Source: Candidatus Nitrososphaera evergladensis SR1 (GTDB taxonomy: Archaea > Thermoproteota > Nitrososphaeria > Nitrososphaerales > Nitrososphaeraceae). From it: a stretch of DNA of 64,000 nucleotides. The stretch's first letter is position 1. Each line of letters opens with the position of its first letter. Under the pieces are notes generated by a model. That model did not search any database and was not told the origin of the DNA. It saw only the letters and a list, made by a program, of their open reading frames with translations. A program made the translations under genes and the position numbers. The stretch lies in the NCBI RefSeq assembly GCF_000730285.1, contig NZ_CP007174.1:2170001-2234000 (forward strand), read 5' to 3'. Shown here piece by piece: positions 1-8,383 of the stretch.

Positions 1-795
1 ACGCCGTATGTTGCAACGCCTGATGGTTCCCTTCCAACAGAATACCAAAACGTGCTTGACCCACTTGAAACCCTCACCTACATAGCGGGAAACACTACGA
101 AAATTTCTCTGGGAACCTGCCTGATTGACATGCTGTTTCACAACCCCGTCGTGCTGGCAAGGAGGTTTGCCACGCTAGATGTCCTTTCGGGCGGGCGAGT
201 TATTGCCGGCCTTGGCATTGGATGGTCAAAAGACGAGTACGAGGTGTCCGGCGTGCCGTACAAGCAGAGAGGAGCAAGGGCAGACGAATTCTTGCAGGCG
301 CTAAAGCGGATATGGACCGATGACGTGGTCGAGTTCAAGGGCCAGTTCTACAACATACCAGCTTCAAAAATCGGCCCCAAGCCGGTGCAAAAGCCGCATC
401 CCCCAGTGCTTCTTGGCGGGTTCAGCCCAAAGGTGTTCTCAAGGATAGTAAACTATGCAGACGGATGGCTGCCCATTGCAGGAGTTGGACCGCTGGAACA
501 GCTTGAACAGGCGGTAAGCGGCTTGAGGGAAGGCGCAAGAAAGGCAGGCAAAGACCCTTCGAAGGTTCGCGTGTTCGTTCTGTCGTATCCAACCGTGATG
601 GACTCTCCTTCTCCCAATCAGCAGCAGAGATGGCCCATGACCGGCACCATCGACCAAATTGGAAGCGACATAGAGCGAATAAAAGCGATAGACGGGGTGG
701 ACCACATAATATTTGGTTACGCGTTTTCTTCGGTGGGCAGGGACGTGAAAAAGATGATCGAGATAACAAAACAGCTTGTCAGGTTTGCCAGATAA
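1..795 (+). CDS. LLM-class F420-dependent oxidoreductase (5' end outside window)
   Basis: The reading frame is open from the first base, so the gene begins before the window; 264 residues are visible. The sequence has the luciferase-like monooxygenase (bacterial luciferase/F420-dependent) pattern: a segment about cohort timing of LARRFATLDVLSGGRV followed by GLGIGWSKDEYE, then a PVLLGG strand and a C-terminal DGVDHIIFGYAF strand of the TIM barrel. Members bind coenzyme F420 (or FMN) in the cytoplasm and transfer hydride to varied substrates; the substrate cannot be told from sequence. The GTG at 52 is internal and is not the true start. The next gene, on the other strand, is also an F420/FMN-type protein, but the two are convergent and not an operon. 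Confidence 0.88.
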   Translation, partial: TPYVATPDGSLPTEYQNVLDPLETLTYIAGNTTKISLGTCLIDMLFHNPVVLARRFATLDVLSGGRVIAGLGIGWSKDEYEVSGVPYKQRGARADEFLQALKRIWTDDVVEFKGQFYNIPASKIGPKPVQKPHPPVLLGGFSPKVFSRIVNYADGWLPIAGVGPLEQLEQAVSGLREGARKAGKDPSKVRVFVLSYPTVMDSPSPNQQQRWPMTGTIDQIGSDIERIKAIDGVDHIIFGYAFSSVGRDVKKMIEITKQLVRFAR

Positions 796-838
796 GAGAA
801 TACATTATCCTTGCTAGAAACACAAACGTGTACTAGAA

Positions 839-1297
839 TCAAGAATTGCGCCACGACGTTACCTTTTCCGGCCGGATGACGATGCATGTTTCACCCGGCC
901 CGATTTTTTGATACTGGGGATATTTGGCAATCAATTTTTCGTAGACTTTGTTCAACTGTATGCCTCCCTGTGTTTTGCCTGCCATCATTATTGACGCCTT
1001 TCCTCGTATCATTACAAAGGCCAGCCTTGTCCAATCATCATCATAATACTCGTCGATGAGCAAGGCGACGTTTGGATTGTCCCGTATGTTCCTGAGCCGC
1101 CTTAGGTTCTCCGGTTTGACCGTCTTTCTTTTTTCATCTATCGGTACAAAGAAACAGTTGTCATCAAACACAAACACTATAGGCACCAAGTGAGGCTTGG
1201 ACTCTGAATCTACCGTTGCAAGCCTTGCAACTCTAGCTCTTTCTACAAGTTCTTTGACATCGTGGGCAATAATAGCAGTAGCATTATCATCATCCAT
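839..1297 (-). CDS. PPOX-class F420/FMN-dependent oxidoreductase
   Basis: This 152-residue protein looks like the pyridoxamine 5'-phosphate oxidase fold (split beta-barrel). The N-terminal helix is followed by ARVARLATVDSESKPHLVPIVFV, the usual opening strands of the family, then a KRKTVKPENLRRLRNIRDNPNVALLID segment that contacts the cofactor phosphate in relatives. The Arg/Lys-rich KTxxPxxLRRLRN stretch is typical of the F420-dependent PPOX subfamily of archaea and actinobacteria. A soluble cytoplasmic enzyme reducing an unknown substrate is likely. Length matches the family, so the ATG at 1297 is taken as start. It converges on the F420 oxidoreductase upstream with 43 bases between stops. 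Confidence 0.85.
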   Translation of the reverse strand: MDDDNATAIIAHDVKELVERARVARLATVDSESKPHLVPIVFVFDDNCFFVPIDEKRKTVKPENLRRLRNIRDNPNVALLIDEYYDDDWTRLAFVMIRGKASIMMAGKTQGGIQLNKVYEKLIAKYPQYQKIGPGETCIVIRPEKVTSWRNS

Positions 1298-1404
1298 TGT
1301 TCCATCTATTATTACAAGACAGCGCCTTGTTCATAAAAAGTGTGGGCGACGGTGTTGTTTCATTGTTAAGCAGATAATAATTTTTTGGCGCTGGTCAGGG
1401 ATGG

Positions 1405-1656
1405 CTAGCTGCGGCTGTGCAGTTCCACTACCATCATTGTCTGTGTCGCCTTGACTTTTTCAATCCGCCTTATGCGCCTGTTTATGATCTCCTTTAGCCG
1501 TTCTTCAGTCTCTGCCCAGACTTTGACAATTATGTCAAAAGTGGAACCGTAAATCTGGCTTGCTTCGACGACTCCTGGCAGCGTCTTGAGCTCGTCAATG
1601 ACTGCGTTTTCGCATCCAAGCTCGCAGTTGATCAGGATGTATGCAGATGAAGGCAT
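1405..1656 (-). CDS. Stand-alone Lrp/AsnC ligand-binding (RAM) domain protein
   Basis: The 83 residues consist only of the ferredoxin-like RAM/AsnC ligand-binding domain: AYILINCELGCENAVIDEL, then LPGVVEASQIYGSTFDIIVKV and a final strand. There is no helix-turn-helix. Such single-domain proteins form oligomers that can bind amino acids and may co-assemble with full-length Lrp regulators. A partner is plausible here, because a full-length Lrp gene lies 1.7 kb away beside glutamine synthetase, but that pairing is inference. The frame spans exactly the domain, which supports the ATG at 1656. Confidence 0.85.
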   Translation of the reverse strand: MPSSAYILINCELGCENAVIDELKTLPGVVEASQIYGSTFDIIVKVWAETEERLKEIINRRIRRIEKVKATQTMMVVELHSRS

Positions 1657-1726
1657 GATGATGTATAATCACAACACATACAAGATTGTTATCATCATCT
1701 TCGACTCCAAAGCGTACCTATCATCA

Positions 1727-3199
1727 TTATACGTCATAGTACATCCTGAACTGTCGCTCCTTTGAGCAGTCTCCAGCCTCTTCCACCTCTTTTTCCTTGA
1801 GGGAAAGATAAGTCTCTAGCAGCTCGTCGCTAAAGCACGACTTTAGGTAGCCCAAATCGCTCTCCAATGCGGCAATCGAGTCTTGCAGGCTGCCCGGGAG
1901 GGGCTTTATCCCAAGGCTGCGCCTCTGGTCGTCAGTCATTTTGTAGATGTTTTCGTTTATCGGGTCTCCGGGGTCCGTCTTTTTCTTGATGCCGTCAAGC
2001 CCTGCAGACACGACGGCGGAAAATGCCAGGTACGGGTTGGCCGAAGGATCTGGCGCTCGAAACTCGATGCGCTTTGATCCAGAGCTTCCCCTCTCGTTTA
2101 CCGGCACCCGTATGATGGCCGACCTGTTTCCCCGGGACCACGCGGCGTACACTGGCGCTTCAAAGCCAGGAACCATCCTGTAGTACGAGTTTACCGTCGG
2201 CGCAACAAGGCAGGCAAGCGAAGCCGCGTGGTCCAGCAGCCCTCCGATAAAGTACCTCCCCGCCTGGCTAAACTCGGCGTATTCGTCAGAAGGGTCGTAG
2301 AAAATGTTGCGATGGTTGTTGCTGTCTTTAGCAGCATGGGATTTGGTCCACAGGCTCACGCTGACGTGCATGCCCGAGCCGTTGTCGCCGGCCCTCCTGT
2401 CGCTTTCATCAAAGATCGGTTTGGGCATAAAGTTTGCCACCTTGTTGTGTTTCTTTGCCACGTTTCTGACGACGTCTTTGTACACCTGGACGTTGTCAGC
2501 CGCCTTGGTGAGCGTGTCATGCAAAAAGTTGATCTCTATCTGGCCGCTGCTTGCGACTTCGTGGTTCAGGTTTGTGACCTCGATTGAATAGTACTTCTCA
2601 AGCATGTCTGCGACTTCAAACCTGAACTCCATCAAAGAATCCTGAAAGGGCGGCGCGTCGTATCCCCCCTTTCTGCGCAGCGGATACTTGCTCTGGCCTT
2701 CATCTTCTACAGACACGATTTTGGCTTCGTGGCCTCCAGAAAAGACCATGTCGTCAAAAATAAAGCACTCTACCTCGGGCCCGACCTGGCAGGCAAGCCC
2801 GTCATAGGCGAGGCGCTCTTCTACGCACTGCGATACGTGCCTCGGGTCCCGCGGCAGCCTTCCCCTGCCAAAGCCCCTGTACACGTCAGCAATCACCGTC
2901 GCCACGTTAAAGTCAGGCAGGGGAAGTCTTCTCAGGGTCGACCTGTCTGGGACCAGCAGAAGGTCCGACTCGTCTATGGTGGCAAAGCCCCTGACGGACG
3001 AGCCGTCCAGGCCAACTCCGCTTTTGAAATACTCGCGGAGGCTCTTGTTTCCGCTGAAAACATACTTTGCCAAAAACCTGCCGGGAACATCAGTGTACCT
3101 TAGCTGGAGAAATTCGGCAGACGTGATGTCATCCGGGCCACTGCTGCTATTATTCTTCTGCTGCAGCTCCTCTAACGAACTCGCATCTCTAAAGGACAT
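1727..3199 (-). CDS. glnA: Glutamine synthetase
   Basis: Glutamine synthetase catalyses ATP-dependent ligation of ammonia to glutamate, the high-affinity entry of ammonia into biomass. Seen in the 490-residue product: the beta-grasp DGSSVRGFATIDESD segment, the metal-binding EVECFIFD strand, the NGSGMHVS motif, and the NRSAIIRVP and KRIEFRAPDPSANPYLAFS segments that bind ATP and glutamate. Length is somewhat above the usual 440-470. I chose the ATG at 3199 over the longer frame from 3253, because the latter would begin upstream of a TATA-like box (CTTATAT, 3229-3235) that sits about 33 bases before 3199 and would give a very short leader. It is divergent from an Lrp regulator, suggesting local control by amino acid or nitrogen status. 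Confidence 0.95.
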   Translation of the reverse strand: MSFRDASSLEELQQKNNSSSGPDDITSAEFLQLRYTDVPGRFLAKYVFSGNKSLREYFKSGVGLDGSSVRGFATIDESDLLLVPDRSTLRRLPLPDFNVATVIADVYRGFGRGRLPRDPRHVSQCVEERLAYDGLACQVGPEVECFIFDDMVFSGGHEAKIVSVEDEGQSKYPLRRKGGYDAPPFQDSLMEFRFEVADMLEKYYSIEVTNLNHEVASSGQIEINFLHDTLTKAADNVQVYKDVVRNVAKKHNKVANFMPKPIFDESDRRAGDNGSGMHVSVSLWTKSHAAKDSNNHRNIFYDPSDEYAEFSQAGRYFIGGLLDHAASLACLVAPTVNSYYRMVPGFEAPVYAAWSRGNRSAIIRVPVNERGSSGSKRIEFRAPDPSANPYLAFSAVVSAGLDGIKKKTDPGDPINENIYKMTDDQRRSLGIKPLPGSLQDSIAALESDLGYLKSCFSDELLETYLSLKEKEVEEAGDCSKERQFRMYYDV

Positions 3200-3319
3200 A
3201 TCTATGCCATAGATATGGCGTTTGTACGATATAAGGCCATTGACGATTATCATTTAAACTTGCAAACTATTATCAGCAAATACTTTATACTTGTAAAACC
3301 ATACCCGCATGATGACCAT
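3200..3319. promoter_or_regulatory. Divergent promoter region glnA / lrp
   Basis: The 120-base gap holds a TATA-like box on each strand: CTTATAT on the minus strand at 3229-3235 for glnA, and CTTTATAC at 3283-3290 on the plus strand for the Lrp gene. Both predict short leaders (about 7-10 bases). The short shared region makes co-regulation by the Lrp product likely, though I could not define an operator. Confidence 0.6.
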
Positions 3320-3763
3320 ATGGACAAAACAGATGTAAAGATACTCGAAAAGATGCTGTCAGATGCACGAATGTCCTACCGGAAAATAGCAGAGGAGATC
3401 GGCGTTTCGCCCCCGACAGTTCTTGCAAGGGTGGAAAAGCTGGAAAAGGAAGGCATAGTCAAGTCCTACTCTGCCCTGCTTGACCACGAAAAATTGGGCT
3501 ACGACCTGACCGCAATAATTGACATAACTGCCGCCAAGGGCAAGATAATCGAGATCGAAAAACAGATAGCCAAATTCCCAAACGTCTGCGCGGTCTATGA
3601 CATAACGGGCCTGACGGACATGACAGTCATTGCCAAGTTCAGGAACAGAAAGGAGCTCAGCAACTTTGTGAAAAAAGACCTTTCGCTGCAGTACGTCGAA
3701 AGGACAAACACGCACGTGGTACTGATAACCGTAAAAGAGGATTTCAGGTTTGTTGAGAGCTAG
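3320..3763 (+). CDS. Lrp/AsnC family transcriptional regulator
   Basis: A 147-residue regulator with an N-terminal winged helix (MDKTDVKILEKMLSDARMSY, then RKIAEEIGVSPPTVLARVEKL, residues about 1-50) and a C-terminal RAM domain (LTAIIDITAAKGKIIEIEKQ, residues about 65-140). This is the classical feast/famine regulator layout, binding promoter DNA as dimers or octamers and sensing amino acids. The frame could open at 3215, but a TATA box at 3283-3290 lies inside that extension and the family normally starts at the MDKTD-like residue, so ATG 3320 is preferred. Divergent to glnA, so glutamine synthetase is its likeliest target. Confidence 0.93.
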   Translation: MDKTDVKILEKMLSDARMSYRKIAEEIGVSPPTVLARVEKLEKEGIVKSYSALLDHEKLGYDLTAIIDITAAKGKIIEIEKQIAKFPNVCAVYDITGLTDMTVIAKFRNRKELSNFVKKDLSLQYVERTNTHVVLITVKEDFRFVES

Positions 3764-3780
3764 CACTGCTGCAAGATAAT

Positions 3781-3829
3781 AAAAGAACTATCGCGCAAGA
3801 AGAGGCTGCCACTGGAAGCACGCCCCTCC
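3781..3829 (-). repeat. Diverged copy of the convergent-junction element (copy A)
   Basis: On the minus strand this stretch contains the 18-mer GGGGCGTGCTTCCAGTGG (plus-strand 3809-3826), followed by a T-rich tail with TTCTTTTATTATC. The same 18-mer and a similar tail occur at 39139 and 54537. Copy A lies downstream of gdhA in the gap between the convergent lrp and gdhA genes, oriented with gdhA. It may be a 3' processing or termination element or a tiny mobile remnant. Confidence 0.6.
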
Positions 3830-3871
3830 CCTCTTTCTGCTGCACGCGGCAAAAGAAAGAAAAAGAGTGGG

Positions 3872-5125
3872 TTACGGCCAGAGGCCGCGGGTCTTGATCG
3901 CTTCGACGACCCTGTTGACTGCCAGGACCATCGAGGCCTTGCGCATGTTGACGCCGTATTCCTCGTGCGTATGGTAGATGTCGAGGAACGCCTTTGTGAT
4001 GTTCTTGTCAAGTTTCTGGTTGACTTCGGCCTCCGACCAGTACTCGCGCCGTAGGTTCTGCAGCCACTCAAAATACGAGACCGTGACGCCGCCCCCGTTT
4101 GCCAGGATGTCCGGTATCACAAGCGTCTTGTTCTTGAACAGCACATCGTCGGCTTCAGGAGTGGTCGGGCCGTTGGCAGCCTCGGCAACTATCTTGGCCT
4201 TGATATTCTTGGCGTTCTTGCCGTTTATCTGGTTTTCAAGCGCGGCAGGTATCAGGATTGTGCAGTCGGTTTCCAGCAAGTCCTCGTTGCTTATCGGCTT
4301 GGCGCCGGAAAACCCGACGACAGAGCCTGTCTTTTCCTTGTGCTTGCGAAGCGCCTGCGCGGACATGCCGGCCTTGTTGTAGACGCCGCCCTTAGAGTCA
4401 GACGCCGCGATGACTGTTGCGCCCTGCTCTTCAACGAGCTGCGACGCAAACTGGCCGGCGTTTCCAAAGCCCTGCACCGCGACCGTGGCGTTTTTCATGT
4501 TTATCTTTAGCTTCTTTGCCGCTTCCCTCACCGTGAAGGACAGCCCTCTGCCGGTAGCCTCGTTTCTGCCAAGCGAGCCGCCGATTGAGAGGGGCTTGCC
4601 GGTGATAACTTCGGGCTGCACATAGTTGCCCTTTAGCGCAGAGTAGGTGTCCATTATCCATGCCATCTCGTTGCCTCCGGTGTAGACATCGGGGGCGGGG
4701 ATGTCGGTATGCGGGCCAATGATGTCGGCAATGCTGTAGGCATAGCGCCGCGTCATCCTTTCAAGCTCGCCCTTTGACATTTCCTTTGGGTTGCAGATGA
4801 TCCCGCCCTTGCCTCCCCCGTACGGGATGTCGGCAACTGCGCACTTCCAGGTCATCCACATCGACAGCGCCTTTACTTCGTCGATTGAGACCTGCGGGTG
4901 GTAGCGGATTCCGCCCTTGTACGGGCCGCGGGCGTCGTTGTGCTGCGACCTAAAACCGGTGAAAACCTTGACCTCGCCAGAGTCCATCTTGACCGGGATC
5001 GAGACTGTCAGGACCCGCTTTGGATGCGCCAGGACCTGGTGCATGCCATTATCGAGCTTTATTAGCTTCGCTGCTTCGTCAAGTTGCTTGAGTGCCATCT
5101 CAAAAGGGTTGATTGGCTGGGACAT
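3872..5125 (-). CDS. gdhA: Glutamate dehydrogenase
   Basis: Hexameric glutamate dehydrogenase interconverts 2-oxoglutarate plus ammonia and glutamate with NAD(P)H. The 417-residue protein shows the dimerisation and substrate domain (GPYKGGIRYHPQVSIDEVKAL; the GGGKGGI loop with its catalytic-region lysine; PAPDVYTGGNEMAWIMD) and a Rossmann domain (VAVQGFGNAGQFASQLVEEQG near residue 215). Length is exactly family-typical. Together with glnA 700 bases away it forms the ammonia assimilation pair expected in an ammonia oxidiser. Cofactor preference is not decided from sequence alone. Confidence 0.95.
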   Translation of the reverse strand: MSQPINPFEMALKQLDEAAKLIKLDNGMHQVLAHPKRVLTVSIPVKMDSGEVKVFTGFRSQHNDARGPYKGGIRYHPQVSIDEVKALSMWMTWKCAVADIPYGGGKGGIICNPKEMSKGELERMTRRYAYSIADIIGPHTDIPAPDVYTGGNEMAWIMDTYSALKGNYVQPEVITGKPLSIGGSLGRNEATGRGLSFTVREAAKKLKINMKNATVAVQGFGNAGQFASQLVEEQGATVIAASDSKGGVYNKAGMSAQALRKHKEKTGSVVGFSGAKPISNEDLLETDCTILIPAALENQINGKNAKNIKAKIVAEAANGPTTPEADDVLFKNKTLVIPDILANGGGVTVSYFEWLQNLRREYWSEAEVNQKLDKNITKAFLDIYHTHEEYGVNMRKASMVLAVNRVVEAIKTRGLWP

Positions 5126-5172
5126 GCTTCCGATCTAGCAAAATAGCGTATTTAAGCCTAAGCCTACTATCA

Positions 5173-5523
5173 TTATGCGTTCATGCGCTGCGAGATGAGT
5201 GACCTGAGCTCCTCGTCGCTCTTGCCGGCGCAGTCGATGCCAAGCGAGGTTGCTATCACTTCCAGCTTTTCTCGCTCTGTCGCAACGGGGCTTGTGATCC
5301 GGGGGACCTTGCTGATGCCGGCTTCCCTCCTTGCCTGCTCGGTTGCGTCCTGCATCTCTTGCCTAAACTGCTGGCGGGCCTTTTCGTACTCGCCTACCGC
5401 TTTTCCCAACGAACGCGAGACCTGCGGCAGGCGCTTTGTGCCAAAGATGAGGATGAGCGCAACCAGGATTATTATTGCCCACTCTGACCCCGCAATGTCC
5501 AAGAGCAGGCCGGAAAACGGCAT
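5173..5523 (-). CDS. TatA/TatB-type twin-arginine translocase subunit
   Basis: This 116-residue protein has a short N-terminal membrane segment (WAIIILVALILIFG) directly followed by the FGTKRLPQVSRSLGKAVGEY amphipathic helix, the hallmark of TatA/TatB, then a charged soluble tail. Tat systems move folded proteins across the cytoplasmic membrane. TatA and TatB are hard to separate by sequence; archaea generally have only TatA-like proteins. TatC is not in this window. It follows gdhA's start region on the same strand with a 47-base gap, but functional linkage is unlikely. Confidence 0.88.
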   Translation of the reverse strand: MPFSGLLLDIAGSEWAIIILVALILIFGTKRLPQVSRSLGKAVGEYEKARQQFRQEMQDATEQARREAGISKVPRITSPVATEREKLEVIATSLGIDCAGKSDEELRSLISQRMNA

Positions 5524-5555
5524 ATTTGTACTTGTACACTGAATATAAACAGGAA

Positions 5556-6209
5556 TTAAATATTTCCTCTTCCACCCGGCAGCCTCTTTTCAAGGCCGTC
5601 TATGGCATCGACCATCGCCTTGCGCCTCTTTTCCTCCGTGACTACTGCCCGGATGTCCTCAATAAGCATCCTTGCCACGTCCAGCTTTTTCCGCAGGCCG
5701 GCCACGATGTTGTCGTACACTGCAAATGGATAGACCGCGCCGTAAATGTCCTCCATCACTGCAAACAGGCTCTCGGCGTCCTTCTCGTTGCCGGACCTCA
5801 TGCGGTCGTACACCAGCCTCTTTATCTCGCCGACGCAATCCAAAAGCCCGGTGAGGTATGACGGACCAGAGACTTCAAGGTCGGCCATCGACGGGAGCTG
5901 CGACGATCCTTCCATGACTGCGCGCAGCACGTACGCCTCCACCAGCTCTTGCTCTGCCACTGCGATGTAACGATAGAGGTCGTCGCCGGCGTGGACGCGG
6001 AACTCTACGAGCATCGCCTTTGCCTGGCCCATCATTTCAGCTGCCTCGCCAAGCTGGCCGTGGTGCATCGCGATTATCGACTTGCTGCAGAGCGTCACTG
6101 CATCGCGCGTCCCCTTGATCAGTTTTTCCCGGCGCTCCTGCACGTCCTTTAGGTCCTTGTCGATGGCTTCAAGCGAGCCCTGTATGCTGCTGGTAACAAC
6201 AACTGGCAT
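5556..6209 (-). CDS. Translin family protein
   Basis: The 217-residue, almost wholly helical product (EAIDKDLKDVQERREKLIKG, then a GDDLYRYIAVAEQELVEAYVL helix, a GEIKRLVYDRMRSGN segment and an acidic pair in the catalytic helix) resembles archaeal translin, relatives of TRAX/translin that form octameric barrels binding single-stranded RNA or DNA; some have RNase activity. The frame stays open to 6287, but the upstream part is Ser-rich and unlike the family, so ATG 6209 is chosen. It is divergent to the Holliday junction resolvase gene, with about 126 bases between starts. Confidence 0.75.
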   Translation of the reverse strand: MPVVVTSSIQGSLEAIDKDLKDVQERREKLIKGTRDAVTLCSKSIIAMHHGQLGEAAEMMGQAKAMLVEFRVHAGDDLYRYIAVAEQELVEAYVLRAVMEGSSQLPSMADLEVSGPSYLTGLLDCVGEIKRLVYDRMRSGNEKDAESLFAVMEDIYGAVYPFAVYDNIVAGLRKKLDVARMLIEDIRAVVTEEKRRKAMVDAIDGLEKRLPGGRGNI

Positions 6210-6335
6210 GTGTGTACGCCCTTTAGCGCGGCTGGTCTGGATAAAAGACTTGCTACTACTACCACTATTCTGCCATGATGACGACATCTACGATTTTTAT
6301 AGACGGAACAGTAACCGCTAGTCGGACTCGGTTAG

Positions 6336-6866
6336 TTGGGCAGCAACATTCGCAGGAGCAGGGGCTACGCCTTTGAGCATGGGCTTGTTGAGCGCTTTAA
6401 CTCGCTAAAAGAGTGGCACGCGCGCCGCCTCGGCGGATCATCGACAGGCCTGCCGGACATTGTCGCGGTAAACAACAAGCAAGGGATACTGCTCACTATC
6501 GAGGCCAAGTCCGGCACAAGCGACATCCTGTACGTGCCGCAGGACCAGATCGAAAGATGCATAGTAGTCACGGAAATGTTTGCCATCTACCCTACCCGCC
6601 ACATAGTTTTTGCATTCAAGTTCATGAGCAAAAAGAGGTTCAGGCGCAAGAACGCGACCGTGTACGAGCAGCGCAAACTGGCAGAATACTACAAGGTTGC
6701 AGACGCGCTTGCGAGCATGAAGCCGCTTCCCGTAGTAAAGTGCACGTACGACGGCAGGACGTTTGCGATGCTTGACGGCAAGACGGTGGAACTGAACCTG
6801 CCTGACCTGCCAATGCCATTTCAGCAACACCATAACAATAACAACGATGATGGTGCAAAGAAATAA
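6336..6866 (+). CDS. hjc: Holliday junction resolvase Hjc
   Basis: Hjc cuts four-way DNA junctions in recombination. The nuclease-fold catalytic residues are visible: E14 in YAFEHGLVERF, D41 in GLPDIVAVNN, and E56/K58 in LLTIEAKSG. The N-terminal nuclease domain is followed by a longer C-terminal part than in the usual 120-140-residue Hjc (176 residues here), with a low-complexity His/Asn end. The start is TTG 6336, since a stop lies immediately upstream in frame and no ATG precedes the catalytic Glu; a TATA-like TTTTTATA at about 6294-6301 supports it. Its end overlaps the next gene by 20 bases. Confidence 0.92.
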   Translation: MGSNIRRSRGYAFEHGLVERFNSLKEWHARRLGGSSTGLPDIVAVNNKQGILLTIEAKSGTSDILYVPQDQIERCIVVTEMFAIYPTRHIVFAFKFMSKKRFRRKNATVYEQRKLAEYYKVADALASMKPLPVVKCTYDGRTFAMLDGKTVELNLPDLPMPFQQHHNNNNDDGAKK

Positions 6867-7296
6867 CACGATGACGAACAAGAAAAAGAAGGCATTATTA
6901 CTTGAATTTTCAAAGATAGGCGAAAAGGTAGAGATAGAGCTTGACGACACGCAATCGCCCCGGACGGTCGGGGCTATTGTCGACAGCCTTCCGCTGACCA
7001 TGACAATAGAAAGATGGGGCGACGAACTGTATTCAGAGGCAACGCCGGTAAAGGTTGCAGAGGAAAATGCAAGATCGGAGGTATGCCTGTTCGATGTCGC
7101 ATACTGGCCGCAAGGCAGCGCCCTGTGCTTCTTTTACGGGCCCACGCCGATAACAAGCAAGGCCGGCAAGATACTGCCGTACTCGCCTGTCAACATTGTC
7201 GGCAGGATAAAGTCAAGGCCTGCAGACATACAGGATTTTCTGCGCAGGGTAGAAGAGGCGCACGTAGCGGAGCGTGTGCCCGTGGTTCTGCGCTAG
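6847..7296 (+). CDS. Cyclophilin-like fold protein (DUF369/TM1367 type)
   Basis: This 149-residue protein resembles the small cyclophilin-like family found in archaea and some bacteria: an opening strand LLLEFSKIGEKVEIELDD, AIVDSLPLTMTIERWGDELYSE, and FDVAYWPQGSALCFFYGPTP followed by SPVNIVGRI. The biochemical role of the family is not known; the fold is that of peptidyl-prolyl isomerases. Start could be ATG 6847 or ATG 6871; the first overlaps hjc by 20 bases, suggesting translational coupling. The stop overlaps the convergent nuclease gene by 4 bases. Confidence 0.75.
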   Translation: MMVQRNNTMTNKKKKALLLEFSKIGEKVEIELDDTQSPRTVGAIVDSLPLTMTIERWGDELYSEATPVKVAEENARSEVCLFDVAYWPQGSALCFFYGPTPITSKAGKILPYSPVNIVGRIKSRPADIQDFLRRVEEAHVAERVPVVLR

Positions 7297-8111
7297 CGGC
7301 AGCCGTACTGGCGGGCCCACGGTTCTGAGGCAAACTCGCTTTTGTCGCAGAATGTCGTGAGAATGACGGCGTGCTTGGCGTTTAGGAGCTCGGCGTTTAG
7401 CACCTTGTCGCCGCAAAACACCTTTGCCACCATTCTGTCATAGCTCCCCGCCTGCTGCTCATCATCCTCGTCTACAAGCGCAGTCGAGCCGACCGGGCAC
7501 AACGCCCTAGTAAAGTCTGTCGCCTCCTTGTATCCCGGCTGGCCTCTTTCAGGCGTGTTTACAAGTGCAAGACGGATTGCAATGTTGTTGACCCGAATTG
7601 TGTCGCCATCAGTTATTTTTGTGACCGTGCCGGAAAAGCATACGGCGGCACCTACGCAATGGGCTACGGAGGTTGTGCCAGCAATGTCAAGAAAACCGGC
7701 GGAGGCTTGGGATAGCGGTTTTGGGGAGGACAGGCTGTCCCAGACAAAGGCCTGGATTATGTACCTCCCCTCTTTTTGCGGCGTCCAAGAAAACTCAAAA
7801 GTGCGCTGCCCCGTAAATGCGACCTGCTCCCACTTTAGGTAATCAGTATAACCATCCGGGTCCTGTACTTGTACAATGTAGAAAATTGGGCCCTGTTGTT
7901 GGCTGGAAGAAGTAATGTTTACCCGTATCGACATTTGCCTTCCGGCTTCAAATTGGCCTCCCTCTGGCACAACCAGCAGCTTGTCTATCGTGACGCCAGC
8001 ATAATCATCATCATTGCTAGCCGCTGCCGCCAGAGCGAACACGGGAAGCGGCGCCAAAGCTAGAACGACCAAAAAGAGGGCCTTGAGCACAATTCTTGGG
8101 AAGCATGTCAT
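7293..8111 (-). CDS. Secreted thermonuclease-like (SNase) protein with N-terminal Ig-like domain
   Basis: The 272-residue product begins with a signal peptide (KALFLVVLALAPLPVFALA). Residues about 38-140 form a beta domain (VTIDKLLVVPEGGQFEAG through IQAFVWDSLSSPKPLS). A staphylococcal-nuclease-type domain follows: GTVTKITDGDTIRVNNIAIR, LVNTPERG and SYDRMVAKVFCG carry the Asp/Thr, Arg and Glu, and second Arg of the catalytic set. It probably degrades nucleic acid outside the cell, perhaps for phosphate or defence. The N-terminal domain resembles most of the secreted protein at 62922-63401. Several Cys near the C-terminus could form disulfides. Confidence 0.85.
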   Translation of the reverse strand: MTCFPRIVLKALFLVVLALAPLPVFALAAAASNDDDYAGVTIDKLLVVPEGGQFEAGRQMSIRVNITSSSQQQGPIFYIVQVQDPDGYTDYLKWEQVAFTGQRTFEFSWTPQKEGRYIIQAFVWDSLSSPKPLSQASAGFLDIAGTTSVAHCVGAAVCFSGTVTKITDGDTIRVNNIAIRLALVNTPERGQPGYKEATDFTRALCPVGSTALVDEDDEQQAGSYDRMVAKVFCGDKVLNAELLNAKHAVILTTFCDKSEFASEPWARQYGCR

Positions 8112-8336
8112 TATAATTATATTGTAGGTTCATATAGCAGAATTGCTGTAATATTTTCAGAAATCACTGCTCCGGACGTGTGGTAACAGGCGCAAACACT
8201 GCAAGCATTTGCATTTCAACAATCCATATATTAGCATTTAGGAATAAAAACCTGCAATTTCTATCCGATGGAAAATAATTGTTGAAAATTCTCAATAGTA
8301 CAAACCCCGAATGCAATTATACTTAGTTCCACAGGC

Positions 8337-8344
8337 CTTATAAG
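8337..8344 (+). promoter_or_regulatory. TATA box of the tfb gene
   Basis: CTTATAAG lies directly before a TTG (8345) that opens the longest frame. Transcription would begin about 25 bases downstream, so translation cannot start at 8345, and ATG 8384 becomes the start. The rest of 8112-8336 is AT-rich, with no gene that I can see. Confidence 0.65.
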
Positions 8345-8383
8345 TTGCAAACGCGATACTACATTGCTTTTCAGAGAGAGAAA

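Noticed and set aside
3215-3319. N-terminal extension of the Lrp regulator
   Set aside because: Contains the gene's own TATA box, so it cannot be translated from that promoter.
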